From Chitinophagaceae bacterium (lineage in GTDB: Bacteria > Bacteroidota > Bacteroidia > Chitinophagales > Chitinophagaceae), in assembly GCA_016703625.1 (NCBI GenBank), contig JADJBP010000013.1:66931-130930 (forward strand): a stretch of 64,000 nt of DNA, read 5' to 3'. Positions 29,207-38,719 of this stretch are shown piece by piece. A program made the translations under genes and the position numbers. Every line of letters starts with the position of its first letter. The stretch's first letter is position 1. The notes beneath the pieces were generated by a model, which made no database searches, was not told the origin of the DNA, and worked only from the letters and a program-made list of their open reading frames with translations.

Positions 29207-32071
29207 TTTCAGCTCTGCCTGTAAATATTTCGCGGTAAAACTTTCTTTTACGTTGACCAGGTCTTCCGGTACACCCTCAAATAAAACCCGTCCGCCGCCG
29301 TCACCACCTTCGGGGCCAATATCAATGATATGATCGGCCACTTTTATTACATCCATATTATGTTCGATCACCAGTACCGTATTACCCCGGTCAACCAGTT
29401 TATTGATCACATCCAGTAAATGCTGTATATCCTGGAAATGAAGCCCGGTGGTTGGTTCATCAAGAATATAAAATGTTTTCCCGGTATCTTTTTACCCAGT
29501 TCTGTTGAAAGCTTTACCCGCTGTGCCTCTCCCCCGCTGAGGGTTACAGCGCTCTGGCCCAGGGTTATATATCCCAGGCCAACATCCTGCAGTACTTTTA
29601 TTTTCCGGTAGATATAGGGCACTGCCTGGAAAAATTCCACTGCTTCATCCACCGTCATGTCCAGCACATCACTGATCGATTTACCTTTGTAACGGATCTC
29701 CAGGGTTTCGCGGTTGTACCTCCGGCCATTGCATTTTTCGCAATGCACATGTACATCTGGCAAAAAATTCATTTCAATTACCCTCATGCCACCGCCTTCA
29801 CACACATCGCACCTGCCACTTTTTACATTGAAAGAAAATCTTCCCGCTTTATACCCTCTTATTTTTGCTTCGGGTACCATTGCAAATAAGGTCCTGATGT
29901 CGGTAAAGAACCCGCAATAAGTTGCCGGGTTGCTCCGGGGTGTACGGCCGATCGGGCTTTGGTCGATCTCGATCACTTTATCGATCTGCTCTAAACCCCT
30001 GATGCTTTTATATTCCAGTGGATTTGCCTTTGAATTATAACAGAACTTACTCAGCAATGGATATAATGTTTCATTGACCAGGGTAGATTTACCGCTTCCG
30101 CTGACACCCGTTACCAGTATTAATTTACCAAGCGGGAATTTTACATCCACATCCTGTAAATTATTTCCTTTCACCCCTTTTATCTCGATGAACTTACCAT
30201 TCCCCTTCCTGCGTTCAGCCGGCACGGCAATACTTTTTGTGCCCAGTAAATACTGTGCTGTTTCCGATCCCGAACTTAAAATCGTTTGTGGTGTACCGAT
30301 AGCAACTATTTCACCGCCGTGCTTACCTGCCTTTGGACCGATATCAACCAGGTAATCCGAAGCCAGCATAATATCCTTATCATGCTCAACAACCAAAACA
30401 CTGTTGCCGATATCCCGCAGGTGCTGCAGGGCACCTATCAGCCGCTGGTTATCCCGCTGATGCAGCCCAATACTGGGCTCATCTAAAATATACGTGATAC
30501 CCTGCAACTGGGAACCGATCTGCGTTGCCAGCCTGATCCGCTGCGACTCGCCGCCACTAAGGCTTTTGGACGGACGGTCAAGCGAAAGATAGGTTAAACC
30601 AACATCCAGTAAAAACTGCAGCCGTTCACGGATCTCTTTTAAAACATCTTTGGCAATGGCGTTTTGCTTATCATTCAGCCGCAGTTCAATGCCATCAAAC
30701 CAGGCTGCCAGGTTATCTAAATTTAAATGACTCAGCTCGGCAATATTCCTTTTATCTATTTTAAACCAAAGGCTTTCTTTTTTTAACCTGGTGCCATTGC
30801 ATGATGTGCATGGAGCCAGTTGCATATATTTTTCTACCCAGCTCCGCAACATTTCAGAACTTTGAGAAGAGCTGAACCAACGCTTCAGCATGGGAATGAT
30901 GCCTTCATAACTCCCGGTATAAACTTCCGGAAGAGATTCATCACTCATATCCATTTCCAGGTCAGGATTTATATGTTGATCACCATATAAAAGCAGGTCG
31001 AGCTGTGTTTTCGGCAGATCCTTTATTGGTTTTATTAAACTGATCTTATGTTTTTTTGCGAAAGCCACTACCTGTTGGAAAACGCTGGCATCCCGCTCTT
31101 CGCCCAACGGCACTATCCCGCCTTCTGTAACACTGATGGAAGTATCGGGCAATACTTCATCTATATCAATGGTGTATACATTGCCCAGTCCCCTGCAGGT
31201 TGGGCATGCGCCATAGGGAGAGTTAAATGAAAATGCATTGGGTGAAGGTTCTTCATAACTGATTCCGGTCTCTTCACACATCAATTGTTTGCTGTACTGT
31301 ATTACTTTATCATCATCATGTATTAACAGGAACATCAGGTCCTTACCCAACTGCAACGTTTTTTTGTACACTCTGGCTCAACCTGAATCTCATTTCATCC
31401 GTAACAGCCAGCCTGTCAACCACCACTTCTATATCATGAATTTTGTACCTGTCAACCTGCATCCTGGGTTTTAGATCCAGCACTTCACCATCAACCCTAA
31501 CTTTTAGATACCCTTTCTTACGTACATCTTCAAACAGTTCGCGGTAATGCCCTTTTCTTCCCCTGACCAATGGTGCCAGCACACTTATTTTTTTATCTTC
31601 AAATTTTTCAAAGATATTGGTTACAATTTCCTCTTCGCTGAACTTGATCATCTTTTTACCGGTGTTGTAGCTGTAGGCCTCTCCCACCCTGGCAAAGAGC
31701 AACCGCAGGAAATCATAGATCTCCGTTACTGTACCAACAGTGCTTCTCGGATTTTTATTGGTGGTTTTTTGTTCGATGGAAATAACGGGCGATAAACCGG
31801 TGATCTTATCTACATCGGGCCGTTCCATATCACCCACAAACTGGCGGGCATAAGCACTGAAACTTTCCATGTAACGGCGTTGCCCCTCATTATAAATAGT
31901 ATCAAATGCCAGTGAAGATTTTCCACTGCCGCTCACACCGGTAAATACAACCAGTTTGTTTTTGGGAATTTTAATGTCAATATTCTTCAGGTTATGCTCC
32001 CTTGCCCCAAATACCTCTATAAAATTGTTATCAATGATATCTTCTGAAGGTGCCTTTTTTACTTTCGCCAT
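29204..32071 (-). CDS. uvrA: excinuclease ABC subunit A (frame broken twice)
   Basis: Damage-recognition ATPase of nucleotide excision repair, about 956 residues. It starts MAKVKKAPSEDIIDNNF with Walker A GVSGSGKSSL; the second Walker A is GVSGSGKSTLVNE. Both ABC signatures (LSGGESQRIRLATQIG, LSGGEAQRVKLSTELG) and the zinc modules (CPTC, CTSCNGTR, GRCDVCEGGG plus CEKCNGRRYN) are present. An extra A near 31355-31362 and a missing A near 29490 break the frame; both are in A/T runs. The joined text matches the family throughout, so the gene is probably whole. Confidence 0.95.
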
Positions 32072-32162
32072 GTGTATTTACTTGCGTTAAAGATACAAAC
32101 AAATTACACGATGATTTGTTGGAGGATGCTTTGTTATGTAATTTCACCATTCAATCATAGCT

Positions 32163-32711
32163 ATGTTATTTAATTTATTTGGAAAAAAGGATGAGGGCAC
32201 AGACGACCATGTTTTTGTTGACAGGGCTTATGTAACCACGGCTGCCAAAATGAATGCCTGTGCTGAATTGGCGAAGAAAGACCCCGGTCTGTTGTTCATC
32301 TGCTGGTTTGCCGGTACTGCTGTAAAGTTCAAGGAATTTTTCAGGCAGCAGGGTTTAGATGAAAACCTCATTATTGAAACCCATCACCTGCACACGGCCA
32401 GGCTTCAAAATAAGATACCGGTATTTGTTGAGCATTATCCCCTGCATGCTAAAGAAACTGAGCTGATCAAAAACTGGGATACAAAGAACATCGTAGTTTA
32501 CAGTGCCATGGATGAACCGCTGTTCAAACATTTTGGCAGCGAAAAACTGGTTCCCCTGATGAAAATGCTGGGCATGAAAGAAGATGAAGTGATCGAACAC
32601 AGCATGGTCTCCAAATCCATCATCAAAGGCCAGGAAAAAATTGCAGAACAGGTCTCTATGGAGCAATCTGCCGGTTCGCAGGAAGAATGGATGCGGAAAA
32701 ATATAAAATAA
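32163..32711 (+). CDS. SecA-like orphan domain protein (degenerate second nucleotide-binding fold)
   Basis: A 182-residue soluble protein. Its C-terminal half resembles the end of SecA nucleotide-binding domain 2 and what follows it: LFKHFGSEKLVPLMKMLGMK, then EDEVIEHSMVSKSIIKGQEKI, compare the SecA pattern of R/F-G-S-x-x-h-x-x-h-M-x-x-L-G-M and IEH-x-M-h-S-K-S-I-x-x-A-Q. The N-terminal half (LLFICWFAGTAVKFKEFF) fits the beta-alpha start of the same fold. The helicase motifs (GRGTDI, Q-x-x-GR-x-GR) are absent, so it cannot be an active SecA. Role unknown. It is divergent from uvrA. Confidence 0.65.
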   Translation: MLFNLFGKKDEGTDDHVFVDRAYVTTAAKMNACAELAKKDPGLLFICWFAGTAVKFKEFFRQQGLDENLIIETHHLHTARLQNKIPVFVEHYPLHAKETELIKNWDTKNIVVYSAMDEPLFKHFGSEKLVPLMKMLGMKEDEVIEHSMVSKSIIKGQEKIAEQVSMEQSAGSQEEWMRKNIK

Positions 32712-32777
32712 TTTACCGGCTAAATCCCTTTCCTGTAAAGGATTATAGACAGCACCCTGATTTTTTTTCATTTTTTA

Positions 32778-32810
32778 TTTGGCAGTTTCAAATTTCCACT
32801 TATATCTTTG
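32778..32810 (+). promoter_or_regulatory. promoter of the methionine unit
   Basis: TTTG at 32778-32781, a 21-base spacer and TATCTTTG at 32803-32810 match the Bacteroidota promoter. The riboswitch begins about 20 bases downstream, as expected for a transcript start in this gap. Confidence 0.7.
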
Positions 32811-32828
32811 CAGCAGTTCTTTAATATC

Positions 32829-32939
32829 ACTTATCAAGAAAGGCAGAGGGTAATGGCCCGATGAAGCCTTGACAACCTACTTCAATTTATTTTGGAGAAA
32901 GGTGCCAATTCCATCCCGATTTTATCGGGACAGATAAGT
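32829..32939 (+). promoter_or_regulatory. SAM-I (S-box) riboswitch
   Basis: P1 is formed by ACTTATC (32829-32835) and GATAAGT (32933-32939). Between them are the S-box blocks CAAGAAAGGCAGAGGG, GGCCCGATGAAGCC, GACAACC and AAGGTGCCAATTCC, followed by a variable P4-like hairpin ATCCCGATTTTATCGGGA. The aptamer binds S-adenosylmethionine. Binding should favour the terminator at 32976. TCAGAT (32939-32944) can pair with ATCTGA (32983-32988), which would open the terminator stem when SAM is low. Confidence 0.93.
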
Positions 32940-32975
32940 CAGATCCAAAGCTTAAAAAAATACTTCCATATATTT

Positions 32976-33009
32976 AAAGCTCATCTGATTTACCGGATGA
33001 GCTTTTTTT
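32976..33009 (+). terminator. riboswitch-controlled intrinsic terminator
   Basis: AAAGCTCATC (32976-32985) pairs with GATGAGCTTT (32996-33005) and runs into T residues. It lies between the S-box and the first methionine gene. Confidence 0.88.
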
Positions 33010-33012
33010 ATG

Positions 33013-33043
33013 CCCTGTCGGCGGTTACAAACCCCGACAGCGG
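33013..33043. repeat. GTCGGCGG palindromic element, copy 1
   Basis: CCCTGTCGGCGGTTACAAAC followed by CCCGACAGCGG. CTGTCGG pairs with CCGACAG. The same element recurs at 34308-34442. Confidence 0.65.
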
Positions 33044-33139
33044 CTATTAAAAATACTTTTCCTGTAAGGTTGCTCACTTGTTAAGTGATTAAACAGAATC
33101 TGTTTAACACTAATTAATTCATAATTAAAAACAAGACCA

Positions 33140-34408
33140 ATGAGCAACGCAACAGAACTGATCCACAGCATCCCCGTAGACCCATTAACCGGAGCCATCA
33201 GTGTTCCCATTTATCAAACCAGTACCTATGTGCAGGATGCACCGGGTGTAAACAAAGGTTATGATTATGCCCGTAGCAATAATCCAACAAGAGGAACTTT
33301 AGAAACCATTATTGCACAACTGGAAAAAGGAAGCGTTGGCATCGCATTTGGCAGCGGGCTTGCCGCCATTGACGCTGTGGTTAAATTACTGAAAAGCGGC
33401 GATGAGATCCTGGCCGTAGATGATATTTATGGCGGCGCATTCCGCCTCTTCACCCGTATTTACGAAAAATTTGGCATCACCGTAAATTATGTTGATACTA
33501 CAGATGTTGCAAATGTTTTTAATGCCATTACACCCAATACAAAACTGATCTGGCTGGAAACACCCACCAACCCAACTTTAAAAGTGAGCGATATTGAAGC
33601 CATTGCAAAGATCGCAAAAGCCAATGCCTGTTTACTTTGCGTGGATAATACTTTTGCATCGCCAGCCTTACAACAGCCTCTCACGCTGGGAGCTGATCTG
33701 GTAATTCATAGCGCCACCAAATACCTGGGCGGCCATAGCGATCTGATTGCCGGCCTTGTTGTTGCCAAAGAAAAAGAACTGGGCGAAAAAATAAAATTCA
33801 TACAAAATGCAAGCGGTGCCATCCTGTCTCCTTTTGACAGCTGGCTGGTGATACGCGGTATAGAAACGTTGCACCTGCGTGTGCAACAGCATTGCCGCAA
33901 TGCCCAGGTAGTAGCAGAATACCTGGAAACAAATCCTGCAGTTGATAGAGTATTTTATCCCGGCTTAAAAACACATTTCAATCACCACATTGCAAAAAAA
34001 CAAAGTAAAGGTTTTGGAGGTATTGTTTCCTTCACCTTAAAAAACGATACTGAAAAAGCAGCCACGGCATTTGTAACCGGTACCCGTTATTTTAAACTGG
34101 CCGAAAGTTTGGGCGGTGTAAAAAGCCTGCTTTGCCACCCGGCTCAAATGACGCACAAAAGTATTCCGGCCGAAAAGCGCCGGGCTGCGGGTGTTGCCGA
34201 CAGTCTTATCCGGCTTAGCGTTGGTCTTGAAGAAGCCGCAGACCTGGTGGCTGACCTGGAACAGGCCTTTTTGAAACTGAAAATTGAAAAAGAAAATTTT
34301 GAGCTAACCCTGTCGGCGGTTAAAAACCCCGACAGCGGTTTAGTGGATTCTTCTTATAACTGCCGACAGGGTTTCCAATCCCGAAGGGGTTCGCGGATTC
34401 TTTTATAA
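33140..34408 (+). CDS. trans-sulfuration family PLP enzyme (cystathionine gamma-synthase / homoserine sulfhydrylase type)
   Basis: A fold-type I PLP enzyme of the Cys/Met metabolism family. The PLP lysine is in HSATKYLGGHSD; GFGGIVSFTLKNDTE, SLGGVKSLLCHPAQMTH and IRLSVGLEEAADLVADLEQA are hallmark C-terminal blocks. The SAM riboswitch upstream and homoserine dehydrogenase downstream place it in methionine synthesis, taking an activated homoserine to cystathionine or homocysteine; which substrate is used cannot be told. The family part ends near residue 380. The last 30 or so residues (LSAVKNPDSGL onward) are encoded by repeat DNA at 34308-34408, so the native stop seems to have been overrun. 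Confidence 0.88.
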   Translation: MSNATELIHSIPVDPLTGAISVPIYQTSTYVQDAPGVNKGYDYARSNNPTRGTLETIIAQLEKGSVGIAFGSGLAAIDAVVKLLKSGDEILAVDDIYGGAFRLFTRIYEKFGITVNYVDTTDVANVFNAITPNTKLIWLETPTNPTLKVSDIEAIAKIAKANACLLCVDNTFASPALQQPLTLGADLVIHSATKYLGGHSDLIAGLVVAKEKELGEKIKFIQNASGAILSPFDSWLVIRGIETLHLRVQQHCRNAQVVAEYLETNPAVDRVFYPGLKTHFNHHIAKKQSKGFGGIVSFTLKNDTEKAATAFVTGTRYFKLAESLGGVKSLLCHPAQMTHKSIPAEKRRAAGVADSLIRLSVGLEEAADLVADLEQAFLKLKIEKENFELTLSAVKNPDSGLVDSSYNCRQGFQSRRGSRILL

Positions 34409-34442
34409 CCGCCGACAGGGTTTTCAACCGCTGTCGGGGTTA
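34308..34442. repeat. cluster of GTCGGCGG palindromic elements at the gene end
   Basis: Full copies lie at 34308-34340 (CCCTGTCGGCGGTT plus CCCCGACAGCGGTT) and, inverted, at 34407-34442. A half copy is at 34358-34374. GGATTCTT at 34345 and 34395 followed by TATAAC and GCCGACAGGG shows a 50-base tandem unit. The PLP enzyme stop (34406-34408) lies inside the cluster. Confidence 0.7.
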
Positions 34443-34476
34443 TACACAACTCACTTTTAATTTTAAATTCAAAAAT

Positions 34477-35754
34477 ATGTCAACCAATAAATCAATTAAC
34501 CAATTAACGGATAAACTTACCATCGGCCTCTTCGGCTTCGGCGTTGTAGGCAAAGGCCTGTATGATGTACTGCACACTACACCAACCCTGCAGGCAACTA
34601 TAAAAAAATAGTTATAAAAAATGCAGAAAAGAGAAGAAGTATTGCTGCTGAAAACTTTTCAACCGATGCTGCTGATATCCTCAATGATGAAAGCATTAAC
34701 GTAGTGGTTGAACTGATCGATGATGCAGATGCTGCTTTTGAAATTGTAAGAACAGCTTTGCAAAAAGGTAAATCAGTGGTAAGTGCCAACAAAAAAATGA
34801 TCGCTGAACATTTTGAAGAACTGTTGCAGTTGCAGCAGGAGAACAACACGGCATTATTATATGAAGCCGCCTGTTGTGCCAGCATGCCCATTGTGCGCAA
34901 CCTGGAAGAATATTACAACAATGACCTGTTAAAATCCATCCGTGGCATTATCAATGGGTCAACCAATTTTATCCTGACCAAAATCTTTGAAGAACAACTG
35001 GAATTTAAAACAGCTTTAACCCTGGCGCAACAACTGGGATTTGCAGAAAGCGACCCCAAACTGGATATTGGCGGATTTGATGCGGCCAATAAACTCAGTA
35101 TACTGCTGGCACATTCATTTGGTGTAATAGCAAAGCCCGGTGCATTTGTTTTTAATGGCATTGAAAATATTTCTTTGCCGGATGCCATTGTAGCCAGGGA
35201 AAAGCGGCAAACCATTAAATTGGTTGCCCAGGCAAAAAAATTAAGCAACGGAAAACTGGCTGCTTTTGTATTGCCGCAGTTTGTAACTGCAAAGGATGAC
35301 CTGTACCATGTGCAAAATGAGTTTAATGCACTTACAACTGAAAGCACATTTGCCGATGCTCATTTTTTTAAAGGTAAGGGTGCAGGTGCTTTCCCGACTG
35401 CATCCGCAGTTTTGAGCGATATTTCAGCACTTGGTTATAACTATAAATACGAATATAAAAAGATCTTCCATCAAACCGATAACACACTCAGCAATGATTT
35501 TTTATGTAAAGGTTTTTATCAGTGTTGATGATAACAGTAAAATTGATAAAAATGATTTTGAATGGATCGAGGAATGGCATAACGAATGTAACCGCAGTTG
35601 GCTGATCGCAGTCATTCATGCAGAAAAATTATACAAAACAGACTGGTGGAAACAGGAAGCTGTATCATTGATACTTTGCCCGGATGCAATCATTGAAACA
35701 GTTGAATATAAAAAGATAAGTAAACGCAGCCTTGAACTGGCGGGTGTGGTATAA
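34477..35754 (+). CDS. hom: homoserine dehydrogenase (frame broken at two sites)
   Basis: Reduces aspartate semialdehyde to homoserine, the branch point to methionine and threonine. It starts ATG 34477 (MSTNKSINQL) with the dinucleotide motif GLFGFGVVGKGLYDVL. Core blocks include VVSANKKMIAEH, RGIINGSTNFILTKI and GFAESDPKLDIGGFDAANKL. The C-terminal part FYVKVFISVDDNSKI onward is probably a divergent regulatory (ACT-like) domain. A missing A in the A run at 34602-34608 and an extra T near 35496-35502 break the frame. Total about 425 residues, normal. It is read from the SAM-controlled transcript. Confidence 0.9.
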
Positions 35755-35758
35755 AAAA

Positions 35759-35821
35759 AAGCACCAAGTCTGATTCTTACTCCATAATTGCTTACTTCGT
35801 AATCTTACTAACCCGGTGCTT
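35759..35821 (+). terminator. possible long-loop terminator after hom; rest of the gap holds no gene
   Basis: AAGCACC (35759-35765) pairs with GGTGCTT (35815-35821) across about 49 bases. The remaining gap to 36047 is A/T-rich, with a GACTTCC repeat (35850-35873) and one TTTATGCACA at about 35980; I see no gene there. Confidence 0.35.
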
Positions 35822-36047
35822 CCGCATGATTGGTTTTCATCTTTTTTTCGACTTCCGTCTTTTGAAGGACTTCCATCTTTATAAAAACTGTTACCGTTCA
35901 ATTGGACAATAAAGATAAGTTATACGATCCCTGCATACCAAATTATTAAGCGTTATGTTTTGCACCTGTTTAGCACATATTTATGCACATGACCGGGTAA
36001 GAAAATCATAACTTTTAAAAGCAGCAATTTGCCGGGAAAAGCATTTA

Positions 36048-37607
36048 TTATTCTGCCCCGTCAATATGCCCTCTTGCAACAGCATAGTTGCCAACTTTTT
36101 TTCCTGTAGTTATTCCAACTTCACAATCGCTGCGGAAATGAATGGCACCATACATACGCGAAACAGAAGCTTCAGTTGCCATATCCAGGTAAAGCTGTGC
36201 ATTTGCAGGAATTATATAACCCAATACGGTAGCGGCAGCGCCACTAAACGTACTGTGACCTGAAATATAGGACGGAAAATTAGGCAGCCCAATTCCTGTT
36301 TTTATGCGGGGGTCTACCTGCATCGGGCGGGGATTAAAATAAAAATTCTTTGCATCCCAGCAGGCAATACCGGCATCCATAATAGACATATTTAATAAGG
36401 CCATATTACGGGCCCACCTGGCTTCGCTGAAATTTTGCTGCGCAAAATCATTGGAAGCAATATAATTCCAGTGGCCCGGTGGTGTGTAGGTTCTTAAACC
36501 ATCGGCCCAAAAATTGGCTATACGTAATTGTTCCCTTGTGAGATTTTTGGATATCTGGTAAATTTCTTCTGTTTCATCTCTGAATTTTTGTGAACTTGTG
36601 GATGGCGGCGGGCCGGGACGTATGGCATTTACCAACGTTGCTGAATCAAACAGGAAAGCCCTTACAGCCCCAAAAGCAGGCAACATGGGTGGCCGCTCAG
36701 GTGTTTCCAGGCTCATCCAGGGTATTTCGCCCCTGTTAATACAATCCTGTTTTAATTTTGCCCAAAGCGTTGCATTACCTGCTGCAGCCCCGGCCCTATC
36801 GGTACGGGCACGCGTAACAAATTTAGCGGCAATTAATTTTCCTAATGCTTCACCTGCATCCAGGTCACTTCTTACATTAGCACCTGCAATTAACCTCGCC
36901 CTTTTATGTTCTTCTGCACGCTGGTTAATATAATCCTGGTCGCCGGGAAACATCAGTTTTAATATTTCAACACTGGCACCCAGTACGGCTGCATCTTCGC
37001 TTGGGTAAGAGGGCAAAGTTGATTTTGGCAACAAAGTCTGAATATTGGCATCCACTACAAATGGAGCCGGGCGGTTGTACTGCTGCTTGTAAAAATATGC
37101 CCCTACACAGGCATCATATTGTGCCGCGCTTAAATAGGCATACGCCCTTGCCGCATAAGGCGGATTGGCGAAAGGAAATGTTGGATAAGCCAATGGATTG
37201 TTGGCACTTGGAAAAGGGGTAACTGCCATCCGGGTTCTGGTATGGCGGCAGGTTATGCAAGGCCACCAGTTCCCGCATGATCTCATTCCAGCGCAATACT
37301 GCACCTGCTCCCCAGTATTTAACCAGGTTTTTTTCTTCGTTGGTTATCTCACCCTGGAAACTTTTTATTTCGTTAAGTTGAATAATGTAATCAGGCGATG
37401 TTGTTGCAATAGGTGCCAGGCATGCAAACTCATTGGCGGCTGTTAACAATATGGGTCTCCAGGTACCCGCATTGGCATCTACCCGGGTTGGATTGATCAT
37501 GGGGTAATTCATGTTCTGTTCTACAATATCTTTTGAACAGGAATTGAACATGGCCGAACCGGCCACCAATACAACCAGGATTGCAGTAATTGTAAAAAAT
37601 TTTTCAT
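36048..37607 (-). CDS. PAP2 / vanadium haloperoxidase-like lipoprotein (frame broken)
   Basis: About 520 residues. The start at 37607 becomes visible once one A is restored: MKKFFTITAILVVLVAG followed by a lipobox (FNSC). The body has the acid-phosphatase/haloperoxidase signature: FPSYISGHSTFSGAAATVLG, later GAIHFRSDCEVGITTGKKVG, with the His pair for vanadate or phosphate binding. Related Bacteroidota proteins are annotated as vanadium-dependent haloperoxidases or phosphatases; which activity applies is open. A second shift is needed near 37190-37230, joining PYQNPDGSYPF to PSANNPLAYP. It begins 2 bases after the outer-membrane protein gene, so the two form one unit. Confidence 0.8.
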
Positions 37608-37609
37608 GA

Positions 37610-38564
37610 CTATTTATTTTCGGATTTACCGTCTGCTTTTTTTCTTTTTTCTTTTTTTTGCTAAAGTCTAATATGTAAAATACACCTGCATTAAAACCGG
37701 TAGCCTGTCCAACATTTCTTCCGGCAACAGTTGTACTTCCATTCGCAACAATGGAAAGACCGTCCACCGGTGTTTCATATTTTACATTAAGGCCAATACT
37801 GGTGGCATTCATTTTATTACTTACGAATGGCATACCATTTTTTGGAATATCAAAACCACCAAGTGTAGTCCATTTATTGAAAATGGCTTCAGCAATCCAG
37901 GTTTCACTTCGGTAACCTGCCCTGAAATTCAATTGAGATGCATCCGGCATTTTTACTTCGCTGGAATAATGCATTTCAGTAGTGTAATAGGTATTCCTGT
38001 CAATGGTAACATTGCTGCGGGATACATAGGCATATGAGGCTGTGGCAAACCAATGGCCCCGTTGATAATCTGCCATCAAACGGATCGTTGCATTTTTACT
38101 ATGCAGCCCGATAGATAATGGCAAAAAGTCTGCATTGTAATTTGATACCGGGGTTGAATAACCTGCAATTAAAATTGCCTGCAGGTCGCCTTTGGCAATA
38201 TACTTTTGATAAGCCACCCATTTTACCAATAACGACAGGTCCTGAAATCCTTTTTGCCCGGCCATATTACCTGCGCTTGCTTTTGTTTTTACATATGGTA
38301 AACCAAAAAGTAGATTGATTTTGCTGGTTATACCATAATTACCCATGAGCATAAAGTTGGTAGTGGATACCCGCCCCATATTAAGGTTTTCTCTTTTTGA
38401 GGTTCCTTCCCAGTAGTTTTTCCAACTGCTGTAACCGGCGGTTGGGCCAATGCAGAAAAATTTTTCTGCATCATCAACCCGTCAATATCAGTTTGAGAAA
38501 ATGATTTTTGAAATAACGACACGGAAATAAATAGTAGCAGGTATAATTTTCTGCTCATATGCAT
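37610..38564 (-). CDS. outer-membrane transporter-like beta-barrel protein (frame broken)
   Basis: About 317 residues. ATG 38564 opens a signal peptide (MHMSRKLYLLLFISVSLFQ), cleaved near SFSQ. The barrel part has YGITSKINLLFGLPYVKTKA, GFQDLSLLVKWVAY and long alternating strands, similar to the MetA-pathway phenol-degradation-like barrel family. The signal and barrel parts are joined by a shift near 38390-38400. At the end, the Lys-rich tail FSKKKKKEKK lies over A runs; dropping out of frame there gives ADGKSENK and a stop at 37610, so the barrel and the following lipoprotein are separate genes even though one uncorrected frame runs through both. Confidence 0.7.
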
Positions 38565-38719
38565 TTAGTTTTAGTTTCTGCCGGCAATATTACCAGTTGC
38601 CTTGTTTAATCAAAGATATATAATTATGCCTGTTTAGTAAACAAACTGATAACCAATCATACTACAACAGTGTTTTTCAAGGGATTATAATCTTTATGCA
38701 AATTTATTTACTGCAGGGA

